Positions 45,922 to 54,405 of a DNA stretch of 64,000 nt are shown piece after piece. The stretch's first letter is position 1, and the number at the start of each line of letters is the position of its first letter. The stretch lies in assembly GCF_035581345.1 (NCBI RefSeq), contig NZ_CP141608.1, positions 4,928,501 through 4,992,500 on the forward strand, read 5' to 3'. A program made the translations under genes and the position numbers. The DNA is from Pseudomonas sp. JQ170C. Lineage in GTDB: Bacteria; Pseudomonadota; Gammaproteobacteria; Pseudomonadales; Pseudomonadaceae. The notes beneath the pieces are model-generated. The model saw nothing but the letters and a program-made list of their open reading frames with translations. It was not told where the DNA came from and did no database searches.

Positions 45922-46437
45922 TCACAAATCCCGTGGATCACGAAGATTGCGGGTGTCGCGAGGGTCTTGCGGATCGCGGTGCTCATACTCACCTTCGATC
46001 ACATTCGGCTGACGCGACTGGCCACCCGGGTTGCCCGGGCGCCCCATGAAGGGATCGTCGCCAAACGCACGCTGGCGCATGGCCTGGGCCTCGGCGCGCT
46101 CGCGCATCTTGCGCGCGAGCAGGCGGCGAGTGAACGGCAGCAGGCAGACCAGACCGATCACGTCACTGATAAAGCCTGGCAACAGCAGCAAGCCGCCACC
46201 CAGTGCCAGCATCAGGCCATGGAACATGTCTTCAGCGGGCAACTCGCCACGCTGCAGGCTTTCACGGGCTCGCAAAGCCGTAGCCAGACCGGCCACCCGC
46301 ACTACCAGAACACCCAGGGCAGAGCCTGCGATGATCAACAGCAGCGCCGGAAAGAAACCGATCGCGGTGCTGACCTTGAAAAACACGTACAGCTCCAGCA
46401 CCGGAAAAATCAGAAACAGCAATAGAAAAGCACGCAT
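45922..46437 (-). CDS. fxsA: FxsA-family membrane protein
   Basis: 171-residue inner-membrane protein. Three to four hydrophobic segments (MRAFLLLFLIFPVLELYVFF; FFPALLLIIAGSALGVLVVRV; GGGLLLLPGFISDVIGLVCLL) match the FxsA domain. A charged cytoplasmic tail ends in an Arg/Asp/Pro-rich stretch (HRDPQDPRDTRNLRDPRDL). The ATG at 46437 has GAGGAA 7 bases upstream; a TTG at 46440 is possible. FxsA was identified by relief of F-plasmid exclusion of phage T7; its normal role is unclear. Its place upstream of groES is conserved. Confidence 0.92.
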   Translation of the reverse strand: MRAFLLLFLIFPVLELYVFFKVSTAIGFFPALLLIIAGSALGVLVVRVAGLATALRARESLQRGELPAEDMFHGLMLALGGGLLLLPGFISDVIGLVCLLPFTRRLLARKMRERAEAQAMRQRAFGDDPFMGRPGNPGGQSRQPNVIEGEYEHRDPQDPRDTRNLRDPRDL

Positions 46438-46502
46438 CAACGGGTTCCTCTGCGCAAGATGACCTTGCAGTACACCTTTAATGGTTGCGGGCAGTCGCTA
46501 TT

Positions 46503-47234
46503 TCAAGCCTCGGTCGCTTCACGTGCCGGCCATTGATCGGCGCGCGCCAGAAAAACCAGGGCTTCTCGCACTTGTAACGGCGTATTACAAGGCGCAGCGA
46601 ATGGCAGCCAGTGCACGGCCTGGCCAATGCGCAGGTGCATGCCCTCGGCATCAATGCCGACCATCTGCGCCGCAGCCGTCTGCGGCAAGCCGCTGAGCTG
46701 GACGTAATGTTCGATGGCGTTGGCATGATCGCTGTTCATATGCTCGATCATGCTCAGCTCGGCCTTGCCGGCAAAGGGGTTTGCCAGGGAGAGGTTATCG
46801 ACCCAGTGAATCGCGCCAAACCCGCCGATGTAACGGTGACGCACAGGCGCAAGCACCCAGAAGTCGAAGTCGTGGGCCTTGTGGTAATTGCTCGATTCGG
46901 GGAAGTAGCGGTAGTAGCGCTCGGCAGCCGCTTCGACCGCCGCAGGCTCTTCGAGCTTGTGCGCCTGGGCCAGTACGGTCAGACGACCGACGGCCTGCAC
47001 ATCCTCGGCATCGCGCTCGCCGACCAGCAGCGAGCACTTGGGATCTTTCTGCAAGTTGTGGGTGTGCTGGGCGATACGGCTGATCAGGATCAGCGGATTG
47101 CCTTCGGCATCGAGGCAGTACGGCACTACCGAGCCGAACGGAAAGCCCGGCATCGACTTGGAATGGGTCGACAGGACCCCACGGTATTCCTTGAGCAGCA
47201 GCTCCCGTGCCTGTTGTGCGACTTTAGCGCTCAC
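46503..47234 (-). CDS. HugZ-like haem/flavin-type split-barrel protein
   Basis: 243 residues combining an N-terminal pyridoxamine-phosphate-oxidase-like split barrel (VLSTHSKSMPGFPFGSVVPYCLD; LISRIAQHTHNLQKDPKCSLLV) with a C-terminal DUF2470 domain (ELSMIEHMNSDHANAIEHY). This is the HugZ architecture, which binds and degrades haem in some bacteria. The GTG at 47234 has GGGAG 8 bases upstream. A Fur-type promoter lies about 70 bases upstream, supporting a role in iron or haem use. Activity is inferred. Confidence 0.85.
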   Translation of the reverse strand: MSAKVAQQARELLLKEYRGVLSTHSKSMPGFPFGSVVPYCLDAEGNPLILISRIAQHTHNLQKDPKCSLLVGERDAEDVQAVGRLTVLAQAHKLEEPAAVEAAAERYYRYFPESSNYHKAHDFDFWVLAPVRHRYIGGFGAIHWVDNLSLANPFAGKAELSMIEHMNSDHANAIEHYVQLSGLPQTAAAQMVGIDAEGMHLRIGQAVHWLPFAAPCNTPLQVREALVFLARADQWPAREATEA

Positions 47235-47269
47235 TGTGTGACTCCCGACTCGACGATTAGCTGAAGGCT

Positions 47270-47290
47270 GGCCGCAGGTGCCCTGCGGCC
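47270..47290 (-). other. Hairpin in the hugZ-like gene leader
   Basis: GGCCGCAGG / CCTGCGGCC 9-bp stem with a TGC loop. It is downstream of the predicted hugZ start site and also 50 bases after the DUF481 stop, so it could be a leader structure or a terminator lacking a U tract. Confidence 0.5.
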
Positions 47291-47301
47291 GAATGCTCAG
47301 C

Positions 47302-47337
47302 CGACAAAATAATCATTATCGACGGCGGTTGCCACAA
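47302..47337 (-). promoter_or_regulatory. Fur-type promoter of the hugZ-like gene
   Basis: On the minus strand -35 TTGTGG (47332-47337) and -10 GATTAT (47309-47314) are 17 bases apart. GATAATGAT, a perfect Fur-box half, overlaps the -10 region (47302-47320, 12-13 of 19 consensus bases). Confidence 0.6.
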
Positions 47338-47340
47338 GAC

Positions 47341-48348
47341 TTACCAGGTGACGCCAAAGCCTGCGGTGTAGCGGGTCTTGTCCAGGTCACTGTCACGGGT
47401 GCCGCTGATGACATCCTTCTCGGCCTTGAGGTTGAGCGAGGCCCACTCGGTGACCTTGTAGCGCAGGCCGACTTCGGCATCCAGCGCGTAGTTGGCAACG
47501 CCATCCAGCGGTTTGCCGACCTCGCCGTTGGTGAAGAACTCGACCCGCTTGCCGATCAGGTAGCGGTTGTAGTCCCACTTCATGGCCAGGGCGTAGAAGT
47601 TGTCCTTGCCGCCGTCGGCGTATTCATAGTCGGTACGGTTGATCAGCGAGCCCAGGGAGAAGGCCCCCAGCTCGTCATCCCAGAACTGGTAACCCGGGCC
47701 GGTACCCACGGTGCGCTGGCGCGCCAGGTCTTCAATGTGGTCACGCTTGTATTCCAGGCGACCCTGCCAGAACCACTTCTCGGTCATGAAGCGGTCCAGC
47801 GCGTATTCGGCGCTCCAGTTGTTGGTGGTGGTGACGTCGTCCTTGCTCTCGCGGTTGTATTCGCCTTCGGCCTGGTGCCGCCAGCGGCCATGACGGGCGG
47901 TGGTCTTGAAGTCGATGTCATAGTCATCGCTGTCGGACTCGGCGCGCTTGTAGTCCATGGCCAGGTCGACATTGCCCTTCCACGACAGGTCTTCGATCAC
48001 AGGCTTGGGCTTCATGATCTGCTGGATACTGGCCAGCTCGACGGTCTTGGGCGTCTCGCCGTTGGCCAGGGTCACCTTGCCCTCGTCGGCCGCGTGGAGC
48101 GACTTGGCTTTCTCGCCGGTGTAGGCATCCTGCTTGACCAACAGCTCCTGGTCGCTTTCCAGGGTCTTGACCTGTTTCCAGTCCAGGGCGATCGAGCCAC
48201 CGTACTCGGTCTTGAGCAGCAGTTTGCCGCCATCGAAGACGGTGATCTTGCCGCTGAGCCGGTCGCCGTTCTTCATCCAGACAGTGTCAGCGACAGCCTG
48301 GGAGCAGACGACAAGGGCAGCAAGGCACAACAGGGCTCTAGAATACAT
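47341..48348 (-). CDS. DUF481 outer-membrane beta-barrel-like protein
   Basis: 335 residues with signal peptide MYSRALLCLAALVVCSQAVA. After a short SH3-like N-terminal part (VWMKNGDRLSGKITVFDGGKLLLKT) the remainder alternates polar and aromatic residues as in a beta barrel and ends in GFGVTW, an aromatic C-terminus expected for BAM recognition. YdiY/DUF481 proteins are salt- or acid-induced in some bacteria; function unknown. The ATG at 48348 has no strong ribosome-binding site. The long upstream extension of this frame is not coding. Confidence 0.85.
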   Translation of the reverse strand: MYSRALLCLAALVVCSQAVADTVWMKNGDRLSGKITVFDGGKLLLKTEYGGSIALDWKQVKTLESDQELLVKQDAYTGEKAKSLHAADEGKVTLANGETPKTVELASIQQIMKPKPVIEDLSWKGNVDLAMDYKRAESDSDDYDIDFKTTARHGRWRHQAEGEYNRESKDDVTTTNNWSAEYALDRFMTEKWFWQGRLEYKRDHIEDLARQRTVGTGPGYQFWDDELGAFSLGSLINRTDYEYADGGKDNFYALAMKWDYNRYLIGKRVEFFTNGEVGKPLDGVANYALDAEVGLRYKVTEWASLNLKAEKDVISGTRDSDLDKTRYTAGFGVTW

Positions 48349-48501
48349 AAGCAAGCAACGGACTCTGGTTCGCGAAAAAAGTCGGGCATTATCCAGATAC
48401 ACGACCGTAGAGCAAGGACTGACCCACCCCATGCCGATGAGTTCAATTCCCATTTGCCCGACCAACGCGGCAAATTCCCCGCAGAAGCCCGTGAGGCCGC
48501 A

Positions 48502-48855
48502 ATGAATCCCCCTCCCGGCGATCCGACGGAAAACGCCCAGGCCCGACGAATGGCGCTCTACCTGGTGCTCGGCCAGGTGCCTGCGGGCAAGGTGGTCAGC
48601 TATGGCCAGCTGGCCGAACTGGCGGGATTGGGGCGCGCGGCGCGCTGGGTGGGGCGCACCCTGAGCCAACTGCCGCCTGACACCCAATTACCCTGGCACC
48701 GGGTCCTGGGTGCCGGCGGTCGGCTGAGCCTGACCCTGGGCACGCCTTCAGGCGACGAGCAGCGCGCCAGGCTGCGGGCAGAAGGCGTCACTCTGCACAA
48801 TAATCGTGTGGATATGTCGCGCCATGGCTGGCGCCCAATGGAGCACAGCGGTTAG
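48502..48855 (+). CDS. Alkyltransferase-like DNA-repair protein
   Basis: 117 residues resembling the C-terminal domain of O6-methylguanine-DNA methyltransferase (helix-turn-helix VVSYGQLAELAGLGRAARWVGRTL). The active-site PCHRV is replaced by PWHRV, so the alkyl-accepting cysteine is Trp. This is the hallmark of ATL proteins, which bind O6-alkylguanine and hand it to nucleotide-excision repair rather than repairing it. The ATG at 48502 is preceded by a GTGAGG element. It is just upstream of ampG. Confidence 0.92.
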   Translation: MNPPPGDPTENAQARRMALYLVLGQVPAGKVVSYGQLAELAGLGRAARWVGRTLSQLPPDTQLPWHRVLGAGGRLSLTLGTPSGDEQRARLRAEGVTLHNNRVDMSRHGWRPMEHSG

Positions 48856-48898
48856 AGTGCGCGCTTTGTTTTCGTAAACTTGAGGCAGATGTTGGCCC

Positions 48899-50449
48899 AT
48901 GCCCCGTAAAACCTGGCGCGCTGCGCTCGCTGCCTATGCCAGTCCGTCGACCCTGGTGCTGTTGCTGCTCGGCTTTGCCGCCGGCCTGCCCTATATGCTG
49001 GTGTTCTCGACCCTGTCGGTGTGGTTGCGTGAGGCCGGGGTGGCGCGCGAAACCATCGGCTACGCCAGCCTGATCGGCCTGGCCTATGCCTTCAAGTGGG
49101 TCTGGTCGCCGCTGCTAGACCAATGGCGCCTGCCATTTCTCGGCAAGCTTGGCCGGCGCCGCTCCTGGCTGGTGCTGTCACAGGTGCTGGTGGTGATCGG
49201 GTTGGTGGGAATGGGCTTTTGTGATCCGCAAAAACACCTGTCCTGGCTGATTGCCCTGGCCGTACTGGTGGCCTTTGCCTCCGCTACCCAGGACATCGCT
49301 GTCGACGCCTACCGCCTGGAAATCGCCGATGACCAGCGCCAGGCCGCTTTGGCCGCCAGCTACATGGCCGGCTACCGCGTCGCCGCCCTGCTCGCCACTG
49401 CCGGTGCCTTGTTCTTCGCCGAAGGCTTCGGTTCCACCGGCTTCAGCTACCTGCACAAAGCCTGGACCGGCACCTACGTGCTGTTCGGCGTGCTGATGCT
49501 GCCCGCCGTCATCACCACCCTGTTGATGCGCGAACCGCCCGTGCCATTGCGCACCCAACTGTCGGCGGCACGGTATGGCCTGACCCACCAGCTGGTCTCG
49601 GTGTTCGTGCTGATCATCCTGCTGGTGTCGGTACCGGCGACTTTCACCCAGCTGTACAACACCGACTTCGCCAGCGTGCTGTTCGAGGGCGTCAGCCTGC
49701 TCGACCTGCTGCTTGAAGATCGCGCCTTCCTGCGCGCCATCCTCTACATCACCTTGACCGCACTGTGCCTTTCGTCCCTGGGCCGTCGCGGCCTGGCGCC
49801 GGTGCTCACGCCGGTCAACGACTTCATCCTGCGCTACCGCTGGCAGGCCCTGCTGCTGCTCGGCCTGATCGCCACCTACCGGATGTCCGACACCGTGATG
49901 GGTGTCATGGCCAACGTGTTCTACATCGACCAGGGCTTCACCAAGGACCAGATCGCCAGTGTCAGCAAGATCTTCGGCCTGATCATGACCCTGGTCGGCG
50001 CCGGCATGGGCGGCCTGCTGATCGTGCGCTTCGGCATCCTGCCGATCCTGTTCATCGGCGGCGCGGCCTCGGCAGGCACCAACATCCTGTTCCTGATGCT
50101 GGCCGACATGGGCCCCAATCTGCAGATGCTGGTGGTGACGATCTCCCTCGACAACTTCAGTTCGGGACTGGCTACCTCTGCCTTCGTCGCCTATCTGTCG
50201 AGCCTGACCAACCTCAAGTTCTCCGCCACCCAGTACGCCCTGCTCAGCTCGATCATGCTGCTGTTGCCGCGCCTGATCGGCGGCTACTCAGGCGTCATGG
50301 TGGAAAAGTTCGGCTACCACGACTTCTTCCTGATCACCGCCCTGCTTGGCGTGCCGACCCTGATCCTGATCGTGTTGCACTGGCGCCAGGAACTGGGCCG
50401 GGGCAAACAGGAACCGGTCGACAATCCCGTTGCCGAGCAGCGCCCCTGA
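48899..50449 (+). CDS. ampG: Muropeptide permease AmpG
   Basis: 516-residue MFS transporter importing GlcNAc-anhydroMurNAc muropeptides for cell-wall recycling, and so feeding AmpR-controlled beta-lactamase induction. It has around fourteen hydrophobic segments and the family signatures LLLLGFAAGLPYMLVFSTL, FKWVWSPLLDQ and SATQDIAVDAYRLE. It starts 43 bases after the ATL gene. It is longer than E. coli AmpG (491) but typical of Pseudomonas. It ends at a strong convergent hairpin. Confidence 0.94.
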   Translation: MPRKTWRAALAAYASPSTLVLLLLGFAAGLPYMLVFSTLSVWLREAGVARETIGYASLIGLAYAFKWVWSPLLDQWRLPFLGKLGRRRSWLVLSQVLVVIGLVGMGFCDPQKHLSWLIALAVLVAFASATQDIAVDAYRLEIADDQRQAALAASYMAGYRVAALLATAGALFFAEGFGSTGFSYLHKAWTGTYVLFGVLMLPAVITTLLMREPPVPLRTQLSAARYGLTHQLVSVFVLIILLVSVPATFTQLYNTDFASVLFEGVSLLDLLLEDRAFLRAILYITLTALCLSSLGRRGLAPVLTPVNDFILRYRWQALLLLGLIATYRMSDTVMGVMANVFYIDQGFTKDQIASVSKIFGLIMTLVGAGMGGLLIVRFGILPILFIGGAASAGTNILFLMLADMGPNLQMLVVTISLDNFSSGLATSAFVAYLSSLTNLKFSATQYALLSSIMLLLPRLIGGYSGVMVEKFGYHDFFLITALLGVPTLILIVLHWRQELGRGKQEPVDNPVAEQRP

Positions 50450-50455
50450 GGCCTG

Positions 50456-50492
50456 CTGAGGCGTTTGCCGGGTTATTCCGGCAACGCCTCAG
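50456..50492. terminator. Long hairpin between ampG and the convergent MFS gene
   Basis: CTGAGGCG-T-TTGCCGG pairs with CCGGCAACGCCTCAG (15 bp with one bulged T, 6-base loop). No T run. It overlaps the last codons and stop of the convergent transporter gene. Confidence 0.65.
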
Positions 50493-51723
50493 GCTGATCG
50501 CCCGAAGCGCTCAGAACGATCTTCAGCGGCCATAGCGCGACGATACCGGCAACCCCGGCAGCCACCGCGAAACTCAGCAGACTGGCGCCCGCCCCGATCA
50601 TCGCCAGCAAGGCGCCGCCCAGGCCGAGCAGTGCGATGGTGATCATCCCCAACATGGCCGAGACCAGGCCTTTGCTCTGCTCGCTGGAAAACAGCGTCAT
50701 GCGGTACAGCACCGCGTTGGCGATGCCCAGGCCCAGGGCATAGAGCGACAGCCCGGCCACCAGGCTCGCCACGCTGGGCACCAGCCAGGTGGCCAGCATC
50801 ATGCTCACAAGCCCCGCGAGATAGGGCCACAGCGCGCCGCGCACCAGACGGGTCAGCGCATAACGATCAGCGATTCGGTTGATGATCAGGTTGCCCAGAA
50901 TCAGCCCGCCGAACACCGGCAACTGCCACAGCGCGTAGTCCAGGGTGCTCAGGCCTTCATCGTGAATCAGCAACACGGGTGACAGGCCGATCCAGCCGAT
51001 CAGTGGCAGACCGACCAGGCCCAGGGCAGCACTGCCAGCGACAAAACGGCGATTGGCCAGCAACTGCCCGTAACCGGCCAGCAGCGGCAGCAAGTGAATC
51101 GGCTGGAATGCCAGGCGCGAACCGTCACGCCGCTCCACACCCAGGGTTTCGGGCATGAACCGGTACAGCGCGAACCAGGCAAGCACGGCCGCTGCACCGA
51201 ACAACACGAACAGCCAGCGCCACGACACCCACTCCAGCAACAGGGTGCCGACCAGCGGCCCAAGCAGTGGCGACAACAGGGCGATGTTCGCCAGCAAGGC
51301 CATCATGCGTACCGCATCGGCCTCGCTGAACGCCTCGTTGAGTGCCGGGTAACTGACCGTCACCACAAAGCCCAGGCCGATGCCTTGCAACAGGCGCAGC
51401 ACGTTGAACAGCTCGATGCTCTGCACCCAGAACGAAGCCAGGCACGCCACGCAGAAAAACGCACAGCCAACGAGCAGCAACGGCCGCCGACCGTAACGGT
51501 CGGCCAACGGCCCGATCAGCCACTGCAGCAGCACACCACCGAGCAGGTAGAGGTTCAGGGCATGGGGGATGAATTCAGGGCTGGCGTTCAGGTCACCGAC
51601 CACCACCGGCATGGCGGGCATCACCACATCGCTGGCCAGGTAGGTCAGGAGCTCGAACAGGGCCAGGGTCATGGCGAAGCAAAACGCACGCAGCGGCGTG
51701 ATGTTGATCAGGGGGGTAAGCAT
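50473..51723 (-). CDS. MdfA-type MFS multidrug transporter
   Basis: 416-residue inner-membrane transporter with twelve predicted helices. The first helix contains ALFELLTYLASDVVMPAMP; MdfA/Cmr family members carry a membrane-embedded acidic residue here (Glu in FELLTY) needed for cationic drugs. Motif A follows as GPLADRYGRRPLLL. It is absent from the equivalent P. aeruginosa position as far as I recall, so it may be a group-specific insertion. Ribosome-binding site weak. Confidence 0.85.
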   Translation of the reverse strand: MLTPLINITPLRAFCFAMTLALFELLTYLASDVVMPAMPVVVGDLNASPEFIPHALNLYLLGGVLLQWLIGPLADRYGRRPLLLVGCAFFCVACLASFWVQSIELFNVLRLLQGIGLGFVVTVSYPALNEAFSEADAVRMMALLANIALLSPLLGPLVGTLLLEWVSWRWLFVLFGAAAVLAWFALYRFMPETLGVERRDGSRLAFQPIHLLPLLAGYGQLLANRRFVAGSAALGLVGLPLIGWIGLSPVLLIHDEGLSTLDYALWQLPVFGGLILGNLIINRIADRYALTRLVRGALWPYLAGLVSMMLATWLVPSVASLVAGLSLYALGLGIANAVLYRMTLFSSEQSKGLVSAMLGMITIALLGLGGALLAMIGAGASLLSFAVAAGVAGIVALWPLKIVLSASGDQPEALPE

Positions 51724-51820
51724 GATGAGACCGGGCGTACAAAAGTAAGCCAGCCTGTATGCCAGAAAGCGGGGGGATCAGGTAGGACCAAGACGTGAAC
51801 AAGTGTAATGGCGATTACAA

Positions 51821-51875
51821 CATCGCGGGGCAAGCCCGCTCCTGCACCTGGCAGGAGCGGGCTTGCCCCGCGATC
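51821..51875. repeat. REP pair (BIME)
   Basis: Closely spaced inverted REP copies, about 13 bases apart, between the MFS and MscS genes. Confidence 0.92.
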
Positions 51876-51884
51876 AGATCGGCA

Positions 51885-52727
51885 TTACTGCACTGCGGTT
51901 TCCTGCACCACGCGAATCACACGCTGCGGAAAGGGAATGTCGATACCCTCATCCCTCAGGCGATCACGGGCATGCTCGTTGAGCATGAACATCACGTCCC
52001 AGTAGTCGGCGGTGTTCACCCACACCCGCAACGACAGGGTGATGGAGCTGTCGCCCAGCATCGAGACCACGGCCTGTGGTGCCGGGTCCTGGTGAATGCG
52101 TGGATCTTTGGCCAGTTCCAGCAGCACCTGGCGAGCCTTCTGCAGATCAGCCTCGTAATCGACACCGACATCGAACACGACCTTGCGAGTCGGCTGGCGA
52201 TTGGTGTTGGTAATGATGCCGTTGGACAGGCTGCCGTTGGGCAGGATCACGGTCTTGTTGTCACCGGTGCGCAGCACGGTGTGGAAGATCTGGATGCTGT
52301 CCACGGTGCCCGCGACACCCTGGGCTTCGATCCAGTCACCCAGGCGGAACGGACGGAACAGCAGGATCAGCACGCCACCCGCGAAGTTCGCCAGGCTGCC
52401 TTGCAGTGCCAGGCCGATTGCCAGGCCCGCCGCACCGATGGCCGCGACAAACGAGGTGGTCTCGATGCCGATCATCGAGGCCACGCTGACCACCAGCAAA
52501 ATCTTCAGAATGATGTTCGCCAGGCTGCTGATGAAACCTTGCAGCGCCAGGTCCGCGTTACGCAGCGCCAGCAATTTGCCCAAGCGGTAGGTCACCTTGT
52601 TGATCACCCACCAGCCAATGGCCAGGGTCAGCAGCGCCAGCAACAGGCGGCTGCCGTATTCCATGATCATGGGGACCCAGGTTTGCGACGTTTTAACCAG
52701 CTGATCGACTTCAGCACTCAAATCCAT
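51885..52727 (-). CDS. mscS: Small-conductance mechanosensitive channel
   Basis: 280 residues with three transmembrane helices. The pore-lining helix has the Gly/Ala pattern of MscS (VAAIGAAGLAIGLALQGSLANFAGGVLIL), followed by the beta domain (FRLGDWIEAQGVAGTVDSIQIFHTVLRT; VILPNGSL) and vestibule. Opens under membrane tension to release solutes on osmotic downshock. GGAG precedes the ATG at 52727. Length fits MscS (about 286). Confidence 0.93.
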   Translation of the reverse strand: MDLSAEVDQLVKTSQTWVPMIMEYGSRLLLALLTLAIGWWVINKVTYRLGKLLALRNADLALQGFISSLANIILKILLVVSVASMIGIETTSFVAAIGAAGLAIGLALQGSLANFAGGVLILLFRPFRLGDWIEAQGVAGTVDSIQIFHTVLRTGDNKTVILPNGSLSNGIITNTNRQPTRKVVFDVGVDYEADLQKARQVLLELAKDPRIHQDPAPQAVVSMLGDSSITLSLRVWVNTADYWDVMFMLNEHARDRLRDEGIDIPFPQRVIRVVQETAVQ

Positions 52728-52839
52728 AATGTTCTCCTGATGCCGAGGGGCAAAAGCTGTAAAAATCGCGCCGCAATCGTTTCAGCGGCCACAGAGACCT
52801 CGGACGCCAAAACGGCGCCAAGGTTCCGAAGTGCGCTGA

Positions 52840-53325
52840 TCAGTCGCGGAAGTTGTTGAACTGCAGCGGCATGCCGAATTCCTTGGCACGCAGGGCGGCG
52901 ATGGCTTCCTGCAGGTCGTCACGCTTCTTGCCGGTGACACGCACCTGCTCGCCCTGGATGGCAGCCTGGACCTTGAGCTTGGCGTCCTTGATGTGCGCGA
53001 CGATCTTTTTCGCCAGCTCTTTGTCGATGCCTTCCTTGAGGACCGCTTCCTGCTTCATCACCTTGCCCGAGGCGAAGGCGTCTTTGACTTCCAGGCACTG
53101 GACGTCGATCTTGCGCTTGACCAGGGCCAGCTTGAGGATGTCGATCATCGCTTCGAGCTGGAATTCGGCTTCAGCGGTCAGGTTGACGGTCAGTTCCTTT
53201 TCCTTGAACTCGAAGCTGCCCTTGCCCTTGAGGTCATAGCGGCGGTCCAGTTCCTTCACGGCGTTCTCAACGGCGTTGGTGACTTCGTGCTTGTCCAGTT
53301 CCGATACCACGTCGAACGACGGCAT
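52840..53325 (-). CDS. yajQ: YajQ-family nucleotide-binding protein
   Basis: 161 residues, the usual YajQ (UPF0234) length, starting [23 protein letters not shown]. Contains the duplicated ferredoxin-like RNA/nucleotide-binding fold. Family members bind c-di-GMP in some bacteria (Xanthomonas XC_3703) and act as transcription co-regulators. GGAG lies before the ATG at 53325. The gene is conserved next to mscS and panE in Pseudomonas. Confidence 0.95.
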   Translation of the reverse strand: MPSFDVVSELDKHEVTNAVENAVKELDRRYDLKGKGSFEFKEKELTVNLTAEAEFQLEAMIDILKLALVKRKIDVQCLEVKDAFASGKVMKQEAVLKEGIDKELAKKIVAHIKDAKLKVQAAIQGEQVRVTGKKRDDLQEAIAALRAKEFGMPLQFNNFRD

Positions 53326-53377
53326 AGAGATTCTCCAAAAATAAACGCGCGCTCGCGGCCCTGATTGAAGAGCGTGA

Positions 53378-54355
<978 letters not shown>

Positions 54356-54405
54356 ACGCAGCGCTACCCTGCCCCTTCACCTACACACCGGGATCTCGCT
54401 TACAC

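Noticed and set aside
47278..48501. Long 5' extension of the ATL gene frame
   Set aside because: It runs opposite the DUF481 gene and lacks any conserved sequence; the real gene starts at 48502.
48349..48687. N-terminal extension of the DUF481 protein
   Set aside because: It precedes a clear signal peptide at 48348 and overlaps the ATL gene; not coding.
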